Shown here one piece after another: positions 17,151-25,728 of a DNA stretch of 64,000 nt. Both the position numbers and the translations under genes were made by a program. The stretch lies in NCBI GenBank assembly GCA_015075185.1, contig JABTUW010000005.1, positions 682,001 through 746,000 on the forward strand. The letters are read 5' to 3'. Under the pieces are notes generated by a model. That model was not told the origin of the DNA, did not search any database, and was given only the letters and a program-made list of their open reading frames with translations. Source of the DNA: Anaerolineales bacterium (lineage in GTDB: Bacteria; Chloroflexota; Anaerolineae; 4572-78; J111). Each line of letters opens with the position of its first letter. Within the stretch, counting starts at the first letter, position 1.

Positions 17151-17873
17151 ATGCAAATTATTCCTGTCCTCGATCTTAAAGCTGGCCAGGCTGTCCATGC
17201 GGTTCGGGGTGAGCGGGAGCAGTACGTCCCCGTGCAAGGTGTGCTAGGCTCCGGCGACGACCCTATCGCTCTGGCCGCTGCTTTTCGTGACCGGCTGGGC
17301 TGCCGCGCCTGCTACGTGGCCGACCTGGACGCCATTGCCGGCGGAACAGGTCACCCCGACCTGCTGGCTGCCCTGGCCGCTCTTGACCTAACGCTCTGGG
17401 TTGACGCCGGTGTATCGAGCGCCGGGCAGGCCCAGGCCCTGGTTCGGCTGGGTGTCACTCAGGTGATCATCGGTTCAGAAACCCTGCGCTCGGCAGATCA
17501 GGTGGGGGAACTGGCGGCAGAACTGCCGCCCGATAGGCTCGTGTTCAGTGTAGATTTACAGGGCGGCGTCCTCCGTGCTCCCCCTGAAGTTGAGACGCCC
17601 CAGCAACTGGTCGCTCTGGTTGCTCGCGCCGGTATCAGCCGGATCATCCTGCTTGATCTGGCCCGGGTGGGGGCTGCCGCCGGCCCGCCGCTGGACCTGC
17701 TGGCCGCGCTGTCCCCCCTTTTTCCTGGCCTGGCTTTCTATGCCGGGGGTGGGGTGCGCCACCGCGACGACCTGGAGGCGCTGGCTCAAGCTGGCGCCTC
17801 CGGAGCGTTAGTGGCGACTGCCTTTCACCGGGGTGTTCTCGCCGCCGTGGATGTGCAAGCTTATCGGTCTTAA
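17151..17873 (+). CDS. HisA-like TIM-barrel protein of the H4MPT cluster
   Basis: 240 residues: IIPVLDLKAGQAVHAVRGER at the N-terminus (Asp and Lys of the HisA catalytic strand 1), VADLDAIAGGTGHPDLL, and C-terminal FYAGGGVRHRDDLEALAQAG. Unlike HisA, the second catalytic Asp region (TDIxxDG) reads LLDLARVGAAAG. These relatives (MJ0703-like) recur in H4MPT gene clusters of methanogens and methylotrophs; the reaction is unknown. A true histidine-pathway role is unlikely because no his genes are near. Confidence 0.8.
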   Translation: MQIIPVLDLKAGQAVHAVRGEREQYVPVQGVLGSGDDPIALAAAFRDRLGCRACYVADLDAIAGGTGHPDLLAALAALDLTLWVDAGVSSAGQAQALVRLGVTQVIIGSETLRSADQVGELAAELPPDRLVFSVDLQGGVLRAPPEVETPQQLVALVARAGISRIILLDLARVGAAAGPPLDLLAALSPLFPGLAFYAGGGVRHRDDLEALAQAGASGALVATAFHRGVLAAVDVQAYRS

Positions 17874-17894
17874 CGGCCTCGAAATGTTATTTTG

Positions 17895-19379
17895 TCATCC
17901 CGCCCCGGTGATGTTGAATTGTTCTCGTAACCAGGAGTCCAGGCTGGGATGCGGGGTGATATAGCTGCCGTTAGCCAACTCGTGCCGCAGTTCGCCGAGA
18001 GTGCCGGTTCGCTCGGCATAAACGTCGTGTTTGTGGACGGTTTCGAGGTTGAGCTGGCGGGCCAGGACAAAGGTGTCGTCGGGCAGGGTAGGGTACAGCT
18101 CAATCAGGCCAAGGATGATTTCGCGCACGGCATCTTCTACAAAGCGGGGGTGGCGATGAGCTTTGGCGACCACGAACAACTCGTCGGGACGCTTGAGTAA
18201 GTCGTAATTCTCGCTGCTCATGGCTCCCTCGACAATGTGGACCAAATCCTCCGCCCGCACGGGCTGATCCGTGCCCACAATTAATGTGCCGCGCCCGCGC
18301 TGGTTATGAGTCGCCAGAGGCACGATCTCCAGCACCCGCTCGGCCTGCTCGGCGCTGAAACCGGCCTCCAGCAGCCGTTCGTGGGCTTGATCGGCGATCA
18401 TTTCCTGCGCCGAAGGGCTGGCCATGGTGCCTTCCGCTTCCACGCCGACCAGGTGGACCACCCGTTCTTTGGTCGCCGCGGCGATGCCGATAAGGGTATA
18501 GATCTCCTGGCTCAACTTGCCCGACACCGGGGCAAACCGCTCCTGGGGAAACCTGGCCCGAATCTGCACATCGGAGCGAATCGCTCCCTGTTCGCGCAAG
18601 ACCGCGGCGGCGACGCGCTCGGCCAGGAGCTCCAGGGTAGGCAGGCGTTCGGCGCTGATCTGGTCAATAATTTCGCCCAGGGCGTCGCTGAAACGGGAAA
18701 GATGGGCGCCCTTTTGCTCCGGCCCTAACTCGACCGACAGGTCCATTTCGGCGTAAAAAAGATCATCCCGCTCTTCGCCAAGGAGCCGGACGATGCGTTT
18801 AATGCCGCTGACCCCGGCGTGGGTCAGGCTGAGGTGGACCGAGGGCCGTTCGGCTTGCACGTCACGACCCAGGGGGATGATGAGCTTTTGCATGACCTGG
18901 ACAACTTTGCCATAACCGCTGCCAGCCAGTTGTTGGTACATCTCGGCGATACTCCGCTGCACGCCGGGTAGCTCTAAATCCGGCGCTATTTCGCTGAAGG
19001 GAGCCAGCACAAAATCCCGTTCGGGAATGCGCGGGTGAGGGATGGTCAGGTCGGGCGTTTGGAGCTGCAAGCTGCCATAGACCAGAATATCCAGATCAAT
19101 GGGCCGCGGCCCGTAGCGCAAGGTGCGCTGCCGGCCCATGCGCCGCTCGATACTTTTGAGGAAGCGGAGCAGTTCTTCGGGAGGTAACCCGCTGCGGCCA
19201 CGCAGGACCATGTTGTAAAAACGGGGCTGGTCGGTCACGTAAGCCGGCTCCGTCTCGTAGACTGAAGAAATTTGCTCCACGCTCACTTTTTGGCGCAACT
19301 GGCTGATGGCGTCAATCAGGTTCGCCCGCCGGTCGCCGAGGTTACTGCCTAAGGCGATGTAAACATTTTCACCGTTCAT
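17895..19379 (-). CDS. FolK-MptA fusion: pterin pyrophosphokinase plus GTP cyclohydrolase IV/IB
   Basis: 494 residues. Residues 1-155 are HPPK (FolK): ALGSNLGDRRANL, NMVLRGRSGLPPEEL, RYGPRPIDLDIL, TIPHPRIPERDFVLAPF. Residues 170-494 are a FolE2/MptA-type cyclohydrolase: RDVQAERPSVHLSLTHAGVSGIKR, VPLATHNQRGRGTL (His358), SSENYDLLKRPDE (Glu390) and LNLETVHKHDVYAER. So it carries the first and the pyrophosphorylation steps of the pterin arm of H4MPT in one chain. Odd: the usual CPC motif of FolE2/MptA is SPS here (Ser321-Pro-Ser323), removing the expected metal-binding/catalytic cysteine. The context favours H4MPT over folate. Confidence 0.9.
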   Translation of the reverse strand: MNGENVYIALGSNLGDRRANLIDAISQLRQKVSVEQISSVYETEPAYVTDQPRFYNMVLRGRSGLPPEELLRFLKSIERRMGRQRTLRYGPRPIDLDILVYGSLQLQTPDLTIPHPRIPERDFVLAPFSEIAPDLELPGVQRSIAEMYQQLAGSGYGKVVQVMQKLIIPLGRDVQAERPSVHLSLTHAGVSGIKRIVRLLGEERDDLFYAEMDLSVELGPEQKGAHLSRFSDALGEIIDQISAERLPTLELLAERVAAAVLREQGAIRSDVQIRARFPQERFAPVSGKLSQEIYTLIGIAAATKERVVHLVGVEAEGTMASPSAQEMIADQAHERLLEAGFSAEQAERVLEIVPLATHNQRGRGTLIVGTDQPVRAEDLVHIVEGAMSSENYDLLKRPDELFVVAKAHRHPRFVEDAVREIILGLIELYPTLPDDTFVLARQLNLETVHKHDVYAERTGTLGELRHELANGSYITPHPSLDSWLREQFNITGAG

Positions 19380-19439
19380 CTTCTATCATCCCGATTATTT
19401 TCCAGGCCGCATACCTGGGGTAAATGACGAATTGAAGCC

Positions 19440-19802
19440 TCACTCCTGGGCCAGCCATTTTTCTGCGGCGGGCTTATCTTCAAAAAACCGAAAGAGATTG
19501 CCCTTATTACTCTCAGAGATTAATTCCTTAAATCGGTCACTCTTGATCTTCTCGAATGAAATAATGCCTGCCCCTCTCATGCGATAGTTGGCAAACTTTT
19601 GAAACAAGGCGCCAGCAAAGGTCGTCTTCAAATCAAAAAAGTCTGGTGATAAATTGCTCTCGTAGATTAAAACGTTATGTGTACCATTCTCACCGCAGAT
19701 GACGATAAGATCCAGAATATCTTGTTCACTGCGAATGGTAAAATCAGTGGGGTCACACTCAATGTAGCTGGTGTTATACGTATTTTGTACCTTAAATGAC
19801 AT
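19440..19802 (-). CDS. DUF4180 family protein
   Basis: 120 residues: CDPTDFTIRSEQDILDLIVICGENGTHNVLIYESNLSPDFFDLKTTFAGALFQKFANYR, the recognisable DUF4180 core. The family has no known activity; members are widespread single-domain bacterial proteins. Its codon use is more AT-rich than the C1 genes on either side, as is that of the next gene, hinting that the pair 19.4-20.9 kb is a later insertion. Confidence 0.75.
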   Translation of the reverse strand: MSFKVQNTYNTSYIECDPTDFTIRSEQDILDLIVICGENGTHNVLIYESNLSPDFFDLKTTFAGALFQKFANYRMRGAGIISFEKIKSDRFKELISESNKGNLFRFFEDKPAAEKWLAQE

Positions 19803-19839
19803 TGTTCATTAGACCTCTTTTCAGTAGAAGAACTCACAA

Positions 19840-20853
19840 TTATTGTCCCAACAATTTTAATGCTTCGTTCCGATCAAGTATCGCCTCTTCGTAATGGGGC
19901 TCTATTTCCAACGCCTTTTCGATATAATATAATGCCTTATTAGGATCTTTACGCAAGAGAGTAACACTCCCAAGACCATTCCAGGCGCCAGCATCCTCTG
20001 GATTCTGTTGCCGGATTGCTTCAAACATTCTTTCAGCCTCTCTTAAAGCTCTTTCAGCTTCTTCGGGATGGCCTGAAACTTGCATTACCATTGCATAATT
20101 TTTGAAGATATAGGCACGTACATTCTGAAGATATAAATCATTAGGGAAGATCGGCAGGACAGGATCTAAAGTATCAAGGGTTCTGGAAATAACTTTTAGA
20201 GCACCATCTAAATCATTTGGGTAGAACTCAAAGAACTGCTTTTGCATTTGATAGAGATCTTTTTTCAATTGAACAAGAGGGACTTCTTGTGGTGTCATTA
20301 GGACGAGGTTAGTAACATCCCGATGTTCACGATCTTTTTCTATTGCATTTTTATATGCTGTGGCTTTTTGTAAGCACTTTACATTAATCGAATGATAGTC
20401 ACTCTCCTTATCGGTAGATACGGTTATAACTATCTCATAATCGCCCTCCCCATCAAATTTTACGGACTCAAATCTCCAGAAACCTCGAACTGTGGAGATA
20501 CGGGGTTTGCCAGTTTGTGGAATCAATAACCGCTCAGGCAGTTTAAATACCTCAACATCTATCTTAACTGTCTGATCGAGGTCATTGGGGAATTTTCCTT
20601 CAAGAATCCAGCTTTCAGTTCTGTCCAGAGGAAGTTCTTCGTCATTCTCTGGGCGATCAATAGAAAAACGTTTTATTGAAGGCGTAGTCTCTAATTGCGA
20701 TTGAAGCTGCGCGATTTTTGCCCCAATATCTTCAATTTCCAGAAGTATCTCGGGATCGGTGGATATTCCCTGTAAGGCTTGCTGTTCTTTAAGTATTTGC
20801 AAACGGCGGTTATGATTAGTTATTAGCTTTCTGATATCATCTTGGTGCAACAT
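19840..20853 (-). CDS. TPR protein with N-terminal adaptor-like helical domain
   Basis: About 337 residues. Residues 1-55 (IRKLITNHNRRLQILKEQQ, then STDPEILLEIEDIGAKIAQLQ) resemble the small helical effector-associated domain that precedes many signalling and conflict-system proteins in Chloroflexota and Cyanobacteria. A beta-rich middle (RPENDEELPLDRTESW...) follows, and two or three TPRs end the protein (AGAWNGLGSVTLLRKDPNKALYYIEKALEIEPHYEEA). Role unknown; a protein-interaction adaptor is inferred. AT-rich compared with neighbours. Confidence 0.6.
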   Translation of the reverse strand: MLHQDDIRKLITNHNRRLQILKEQQALQGISTDPEILLEIEDIGAKIAQLQSQLETTPSIKRFSIDRPENDEELPLDRTESWILEGKFPNDLDQTVKIDVEVFKLPERLLIPQTGKPRISTVRGFWRFESVKFDGEGDYEIVITVSTDKESDYHSINVKCLQKATAYKNAIEKDREHRDVTNLVLMTPQEVPLVQLKKDLYQMQKQFFEFYPNDLDGALKVISRTLDTLDPVLPIFPNDLYLQNVRAYIFKNYAMVMQVSGHPEEAERALREAERMFEAIRQQNPEDAGAWNGLGSVTLLRKDPNKALYYIEKALEIEPHYEEAILDRNEALKLLGQ

Positions 20854-20945
20854 AATATTCACCAGTTAGATTTACGTTTTCTGATTACCAGTTCTGTTGT
20901 TTTTGATAGCCAGCCGCCCAATATAGGCTGTGTAAAAAGCCCACC

Positions 20946-21815
20946 TCAACAAATCCCTTCCAACAACCCCACAAACAGCACGGCTGCGACCAAATCCGCC
21001 GTGGTGCCCGGGTTGAGGCTGTTATCCTTCGCCACGCGCAGGTGAGCATCCAGAGCGGCAATAGCCTGCTCTCCCTCGGCGCTGAAGACACCTCCAGCGG
21101 CCAGCACCTGCGCCGCTTCCGCAGAAACAAGCTGGGCGGTATCCAGGCCCAGCTTGCGGGCAATCAAGGTATCGGGCACGGCGGCCAGGAGTTCCAGATA
21201 GGTCTGGATGACGGCCTGGCCGGTGCCGGCCCCCTGGGCCAGGGCGGACTGCAACGCGGGCAGGCCGCGCTCGAAGGTGATGGTGTAGTCGCTCACATAC
21301 TCGGCGGCGATGCTGTCCCGCCCGGCGGCGCTGGCCATGGCCTCGCGCAGGGCCACGCTTGGTTCGGCCCTTACATCATGCTCGACCTCGGCCTCCAACC
21401 CGCCCGGTGAGGCCAGCCGGATGGCGGCGTAGGTGGCGCGGGCGTCTTCTACGGTTAAACCGCGCAGCACCCCGCTCAGGCTGTCTCGCAGCCCGCCGCT
21501 GCCGGTCAGAGCGGCTCGGGCCAGCGGGGCAAACAGCAGGACAATGCCCAGGTTGGTGTTGGCTCGTGTCCACTGGCAGCGGGCGGCTATCGCGGCCACG
21601 ATGGTCGCGCCAACGCTGCGTTCGCCGGCCCGGCCGATCTCCGGGCCAAGGGCCACCGCCCCGCGCAGAAAATCCTCATAGCTCATATCGTTGAAAGCCT
21701 GGGTTGGAGTAACGTTGCCGGGTTTTTCGGCGCTGGCCTCCAACAGGCAGGCCAACTGCGCCGCCGCGGCCACGGTCTCAGGCGTCCACGGTTCTGGGGA
21801 GGACGCAGCGTTCAT
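20946..21815 (-). CDS. CitG/MdcB-like triphosphoribosyl-dephospho-CoA synthase family
   Basis: 289 residues of the COG1767 family: ACLLEASAEKPGNVTP (ExxxxPKPGxV-like start), GAVALGPEIGRAGERSVGATI, TNTNLGIVLLFAPLARA-like segment (here ANTNLGIVLL) and a C-terminal DNSLNPGTTADLVAAVLFVGLL. Classical members make the citrate/malonate lyase prosthetic group; a subset is fixed in H4MPT clusters with an unknown cofactor-related role, and no citrate or malonate lyase is present here. The chosen start overlaps the upstream ligase gene by 38 bases. Confidence 0.8.
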   Translation of the reverse strand: MNAASSPEPWTPETVAAAAQLACLLEASAEKPGNVTPTQAFNDMSYEDFLRGAVALGPEIGRAGERSVGATIVAAIAARCQWTRANTNLGIVLLFAPLARAALTGSGGLRDSLSGVLRGLTVEDARATYAAIRLASPGGLEAEVEHDVRAEPSVALREAMASAAGRDSIAAEYVSDYTITFERGLPALQSALAQGAGTGQAVIQTYLELLAAVPDTLIARKLGLDTAQLVSAEAAQVLAAGGVFSAEGEQAIAALDAHLRVAKDNSLNPGTTADLVAAVLFVGLLEGIC

Positions 21816-22713
21816 CTTTAGCTGGTTGCTGGCTGGCCATGGTTTCAAGGTAAAGCGCTATCTCCTCTGCAATGTTGACCGGGCTGGCGGTTTGCAGCCC
21901 TTTCCAGCCGGGGATACTGTTCACTTCGATGAGATAAAGCCGGCCATCCGCCGCCGGCAGCAGGTCTACTCCGGCGTAATCCACTCCGACAACCTGGGCA
22001 GCGCGGAGGCACAACGCTTCCTGCTCCGGCGTCAGGCGGCAGAGACGAGCCTGCGCACCACGAGCGACGTTGGTCCGCCAGTCGTCCGAGACCCGCTCTA
22101 TGGCCGCCACCACCCGCCCGCCGATGACAAAGGCGCGGATGTCGCAGCCGTTGTGGGGGATGGTTTCTTGCAGGTAGTAGACGGCTCGTTCCAGTTCCAG
22201 CGCCTTGAAAACCCGGTAAGCCACATCCCGGTCTTCGATGCGGACGATGCCCAGGCCCATCGCTCCAAACAACGGTTTGACCACCACATCGCCGCCCAGG
22301 GCGGTGAATGCTTTCAGGGCATCGCCGATGGTTTCGCAGGCGATGGTGCGCGGGGTCGGCAGGCCTGCCTGCGCCAGCAGCCCCGAGGTGTACAGTTTAT
22401 CTACGGTGCGCTCAATGGCCGTGGGCCGGTTGACCACCCGCAGCCCCCGCGCTTCCAAAAGGTGCAGGCTATCCATGCGAAAAATAAGCTGCTCCAGCGA
22501 ACCGGCCGGGATGAAGCGCACCAGAACCAAATCAAAACTGTCCAGGTCAGCCCCCAGGCTGCTCAGCCGGGGTGACATGCCCACCCGGGCGTTCAGTTGG
22601 GTGATGGGCAGCAGCGTACACAGGTGGCCCCGCGCCTGGATCGCTCCCTGCAACTGCTCGGCATGCCAGCCGGGATTGGCCCCCAGAATAGCGACTTTCA
22701 AGCCCTTACTCAA
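21778..22713 (-). CDS. RimK-type ATP-grasp ligase of the H4MPT cluster
   Basis: 311 residues with ATP-grasp features: VNRPTAIERTVDKLYTSGLL, DVVVKPLFGAMGLGIVRI, YLQETIPHNGCDIRAFVIGG, and GVDYAGVDLLPAADGRLYLIEVNSIPGWKG (the metal-binding E.N). RimK relatives add glutamate to cofactors; archaeal MptN adds alpha-glutamate to H4MPT, so a side-chain ligase for H4MPT or methanofuran is likely. Its start overlaps the stop of mch by 8 bases, showing coupling. Confidence 0.83.
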   Translation of the reverse strand: MSKGLKVAILGANPGWHAEQLQGAIQARGHLCTLLPITQLNARVGMSPRLSSLGADLDSFDLVLVRFIPAGSLEQLIFRMDSLHLLEARGLRVVNRPTAIERTVDKLYTSGLLAQAGLPTPRTIACETIGDALKAFTALGGDVVVKPLFGAMGLGIVRIEDRDVAYRVFKALELERAVYYLQETIPHNGCDIRAFVIGGRVVAAIERVSDDWRTNVARGAQARLCRLTPEQEALCLRAAQVVGVDYAGVDLLPAADGRLYLIEVNSIPGWKGLQTASPVNIAEEIALYLETMASQQPAKDERCVLPRTVDA

Positions 22714-23659
22714 GGAAGGACCGTTTCAACACCTCGACATTGACCTGCCCGGCATGGAAGGTGCGCCCACTGACCACGTTGGTCATAGAGATTTCGGCCG
22801 GGCTGAACAGCAGCGGGTCAACCTGGTAAAAGTCGAAGTTGTAGCCTTTGAAGGTGTCGTAGAAGGGCAAACCGTAATCCCTTGAGGTTGAGGCCGGCAC
22901 GCGGGGGACCACCTCCTCCAGTTCGGCGTCGTCGGCGCGAACGGTGTAGTGAACCTGGCCGCCGTAGAGAATGGCGTCATTGGTCCGGCCAATGGCTCGC
23001 AGATCGCTCTTGGCGACCGGCGGCAGCGGGCACGTGCCGAGGCCGCTCAACACCTGGCGCAGGTCAAAGCCCAGTTCGTGCAGCTTGTGCAGTCCGGTCT
23101 CGACTACCCGCGCCGCCACCTGGACACCGCCAACCACGCAGGCTGTTGGCGCAATCAGCAGGGTCAGGTGACTGGGCGCGACCCCGGCTCGCTCGGCGAT
23201 GTAGGCGGCAATTTCCTCTGGCGGCAGGGTGCGACCTTCCAGACAGAGCACCGCCACGCGGGCCGGGTCGTTATAACCCAACTCGTCGTAAAGTTTCTCC
23301 TCAGCGCGGATCAACGCCCGCGCCGGCCCGCTGCCCATAGCAAAATATTTATCCTTGCTGACCTGCCAGCCAGCGTACTGGGCGGCCATGCAGGCCAGCC
23401 GCGGCTGGTCGGTGTGGACGGTCACGGCGGGCAGCCACCAGCCATCCAGGGCCAGGTGGCTGAAAGTTAACTTGCCCAGCCCGCCCATACAGACTCTGGC
23501 AAAGATGCGCCCGACTTCCAACCCGCCCGGCGCTTCGATGCCGCAGTCAACCACGCGGGCGCCATTTGGGAGCACATGCACGGTGACACCCAGTCCCTCG
23601 GCATCGTCAATCAGCCGCTCGACCAGGGCCAGGGCGCGTTCGTTGAGTGAAAGGGCCAT
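22706..23659 (-). CDS. mch: Methenyl-H4MPT cyclohydrolase (Mch)
   Basis: 317 residues (family about 320). It shows LNERALALVERLIDDAEGLG, GGLEVGRIFARVCMGGLGKL, TDQPRLACMAAQYAGWQV, YFAMGSGPARAL and GRTNDAILYGGQVHYTV, all characteristic of Mch. It interconverts methenyl- and 5- or N-formyl-H4MPT in the cytoplasm. The start is 10 codons into the longest frame, where AAGGAGG sits seven bases upstream. It is followed by the RimK-like ligase. Confidence 0.97.
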   Translation of the reverse strand: MALSLNERALALVERLIDDAEGLGVTVHVLPNGARVVDCGIEAPGGLEVGRIFARVCMGGLGKLTFSHLALDGWWLPAVTVHTDQPRLACMAAQYAGWQVSKDKYFAMGSGPARALIRAEEKLYDELGYNDPARVAVLCLEGRTLPPEEIAAYIAERAGVAPSHLTLLIAPTACVVGGVQVAARVVETGLHKLHELGFDLRQVLSGLGTCPLPPVAKSDLRAIGRTNDAILYGGQVHYTVRADDAELEEVVPRVPASTSRDYGLPFYDTFKGYNFDFYQVDPLLFSPAEISMTNVVSGRTFHAGQVNVEVLKRSFLE

Positions 23660-23676
23660 TGTGAGTCCTCCTTCGC

Positions 23677-23752
23677 AAATAGCCCTCACCCCCCACCCCC
23701 CTCTCCCATTGGGAGAGGGGGAGTCGCGCCAGCGACGGGGTGAGGGCTATTT
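23677..23752. repeat. Inverted repeat between mch and fwdC
   Basis: Perfect 16-bp arms AAATAGCCCTCACCCC and complement, with an inner CCCCTCTCCCATTGGGAGAGGG hairpin (22 bp, given by its arms CCCTCTCCC/GGGAGAGGG). It fills the mch-fwdC gap on the transcribed strand. A mobile palindromic element or processing hairpin; no U-tract for a terminator. Confidence 0.75.
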
Positions 23753-23771
23753 CGTCGCTGGTCGTGTGCAG

Positions 23772-24593
23772 TCAAACTCCTGACGACTCCTGTAAAATCA
23801 GTATCTCCCCCCGGTTCAACTCGACTGCGTCGCCGCTCCAGCGCTGGTAGGAGCCGTTGAGGTGGGTGTCGGCAACGGGCAGGCCCAGGGAGCGAAGGTG
23901 GCGGAGGAAGATGGGCAGGAAAGTGGGTTTGTAGGTGCAGGCAAAGGTAAAGGTGGGCAGCATCTCGGCCGGGTGCATGGAGATGATGGAACCGCGTTTC
24001 ATGCCCGCGCCGCTGCGCCAGCCAAGCCGGCCCAAAACGACGATGGTCCCGGCCAGCATGTTGACGCCGGTAAAGTCGCCGCTGTCGCCGCCAATGGCGA
24101 TCAGCCCGCGCCGCAGGCCCCCACCGACCTCGTTCCCGGCGCTGCCCAGCACGATGATCTCGCCGCCATGCATGCCGACCGTGCCGCCGCGGTAGGCGCT
24201 GCCGACGAGGTGGCCCGCGCTGCCTTTAATCAGCAGCCGCCCGCCGGTCATTTCGGCTCCGGCCCAATCGCCGGCATCGCCTTCGACCACAATCTCGCCG
24301 CCGCGCATACCCGCGCCGACGTGCATGCCGGCATTGCCGGCAATGACAATCCGGCCCTGGCTCATGCCGGCCCCAATCAGCTTGACCCGGCTCAGGTCGC
24401 CTTCCAGCCGGATCTCGCCGTTGCTCGACCCGCTGACCCGGAAGAAGTCGCCCAAAGCTGCTTTTTCATTGCCGTGTTGAACCGGCAGCGCGGCAATTTC
24501 CGCTTCGCTCAGCCCGGCCAGCCGGTCCAGGGAGATCACTTCGGCCTCGACGGGCACGGTTGAGCTAGTTTGTAAGGTTAATGTTAGGCTCAT
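23772..24593 (-). CDS. fwdC: Formylmethanofuran dehydrogenase subunit C (FwdC/FhcC)
   Basis: 273 residues. The centre is a right-handed helix of glycine-rich turns (GAGMSQGRIVIAGNAGMHVG, GAGMRGGEIVVEGDAGDWAG, and so on, about seven repeats of G.GM.gG.I...G.aG), the hallmark of FwdC and of glutamate-synthase C-terminal domains. N- and C-terminal caps (VEAEVISLDRL...; HLNGSYQRWSGDAVELNRGEI) fit FwdC. It is structural, bridging FwdA and FwdB. AGGA five bases before the second Met decides the start. Confidence 0.95.
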   Translation of the reverse strand: MSLTLTLQTSSTVPVEAEVISLDRLAGLSEAEIAALPVQHGNEKAALGDFFRVSGSSNGEIRLEGDLSRVKLIGAGMSQGRIVIAGNAGMHVGAGMRGGEIVVEGDAGDWAGAEMTGGRLLIKGSAGHLVGSAYRGGTVGMHGGEIIVLGSAGNEVGGGLRRGLIAIGGDSGDFTGVNMLAGTIVVLGRLGWRSGAGMKRGSIISMHPAEMLPTFTFACTYKPTFLPIFLRHLRSLGLPVADTHLNGSYQRWSGDAVELNRGEILILQESSGV

Positions 24594-24603
24594 AGGATTC
24601 CTC

Positions 24604-24724
24604 ATTTAGCAGGGAGTAGGTAGTAAGTAGTAGGTAATAGGGAGTAAGGAGTAGGGAGCAGATGGCAGATAGTAGGTGGCAGGTAGCAACTCCTCGTTAT
24701 CTGACTACTGACTACTGGCTACTG
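24604..24724. repeat. Degenerate AGTAG/GGTAG short-repeat tract
   Basis: A run of degenerate units (AGGAGTAGGTAGTAAGTAGT, then GACTACTGACTACTGGCTAC) of 6-9 bases. Such tracts recur at 34.15, 35.07, 60.21 and around copy b of the palindromic repeat. They lie only in intergenic DNA. Confidence 0.7.
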
Positions 24725-25625
24725 ACTCTCCAACACCATTCAACACCTGGTGCAGCTTGATCTGGTACTGGCCCAGCGTGCCGCCGTAGTTACCGGCGGA
24801 TATCTGTAAGGCATCGCCGGTCTCAACCGCCGCCATGATCCCCCGGCGGGTGGCCTCTTCGACGGCGGGCAGGTCCAGGCCGTCAATGACGATTTCCAGC
24901 ACACTGCCGGCTTCAGGCGGGACATGGGTTTCGGGGGCAAAGCCGCGCAGGGTGGGGCAGTAGGCGTCGTTGGTTGAGGCAAACAGGCCCTTGTAGCGGG
25001 AGCGGGTTTTGCTGCCGCTGCGCACCACACCGCCGGGGAAAGGTAAAATGACGCCGGGGACGGTGCGCATGGCGGCAGCGGCGGCTTCGGTAGCCCGGAG
25101 CGTGGCCGGCACGTCCCGGCCCAGGATGAGGATGTTCCCCCCGCCAATGGCCGGCTGGACGCTGAAGCGCTCGTCCACCAGAAATTCGCCTTCCATAACC
25201 GGGATGCGCCAGAAGCGGCGGCCGTTCAGAACCTTGCTGATCTGGTAGCCGTCGCCAAAAAAGCGCAGTTGCCCGCCGACGACCACCTTTTCGGGGGCTT
25301 CCAGGCCGTCAAAACAGGCGGTCGTGGGGCAGGTCAGCACGCACTGGCCCACCCGTTCCAGCAGGCGCTTACCCATATCCTCGGCTTTGACGGTGAAAAA
25401 CAGTACACTCACGCCGGGACGCCCGTCCAGCGTCTCGTCCGGCGCAAGCTCGGCCTCGATGCCGGCCTCGCACTTGCAGCCGATAATCGAGGTAGCGAAG
25501 CCGGTCATAGATTGGGCAGCGTGCATGGCCCATTGGGGCGTCGCCGCGGTAATGATGACCCGGCTGGCCGCCATCTTGAAGGCTTCGGCAAAGGTATCAA
25601 CGATTTCGGTATTTTGGATGTACAT
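24705..25625 (-). CDS. ftr: Formylmethanofuran:H4MPT formyltransferase (Ftr/FhcD)
   Basis: 306 residues from the chosen start: MYIQNTEIVDTFAEAFKMAA, SRVIITAATPQWAMHAAQSM, GFATSIIGCKCEAGIE, RVGQCVLTCPTTACFDG, GNILILGRDVPATL and YCPTLRGFAPETHVPPEAGS. These match Ftr over its whole length. It moves the formyl group between H4MPT and methanofuran. AAGGAG seven bases upstream selects this ATG; the frame itself is open 32 codons further. It lies between fwdA and fwdC, as in bacterial fhc operons. Confidence 0.96.
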   Translation of the reverse strand: MYIQNTEIVDTFAEAFKMAASRVIITAATPQWAMHAAQSMTGFATSIIGCKCEAGIEAELAPDETLDGRPGVSVLFFTVKAEDMGKRLLERVGQCVLTCPTTACFDGLEAPEKVVVGGQLRFFGDGYQISKVLNGRRFWRIPVMEGEFLVDERFSVQPAIGGGNILILGRDVPATLRATEAAAAAMRTVPGVILPFPGGVVRSGSKTRSRYKGLFASTNDAYCPTLRGFAPETHVPPEAGSVLEIVIDGLDLPAVEEATRRGIMAAVETGDALQISAGNYGGTLGQYQIKLHQVLNGVGESVASSQ

Positions 25626-25673
25626 AGGCATACTCCTTGGGACTTCCAGCGAAATAAGTGGGCTAACATTTGT

Positions 25674-25728
25674 AGTGCGTGTTGCGTATTCCGTTAATTT
25701 ACGCCACGCAACACGCAACACGTCGCAC
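25674..25728. repeat. Hairpin between fwdA and ftr
   Basis: GTGCGTGTTGCGT pairs with ACGCAACACGCAAC about 12 bases later. Stem without a clear U-run on the transcribed strand; may pause transcription or protect mRNA, or be another palindromic repeat. Confidence 0.55.

Noticed and set aside
17895..19379. Simple folate pathway (FolE2 + FolK)
   Set aside because: The surrounding genes are H4MPT-specific (mptG, DHPS-like, DUF447) and no folP/folC type gene is present; a shared role in folate cannot be excluded but is less likely.
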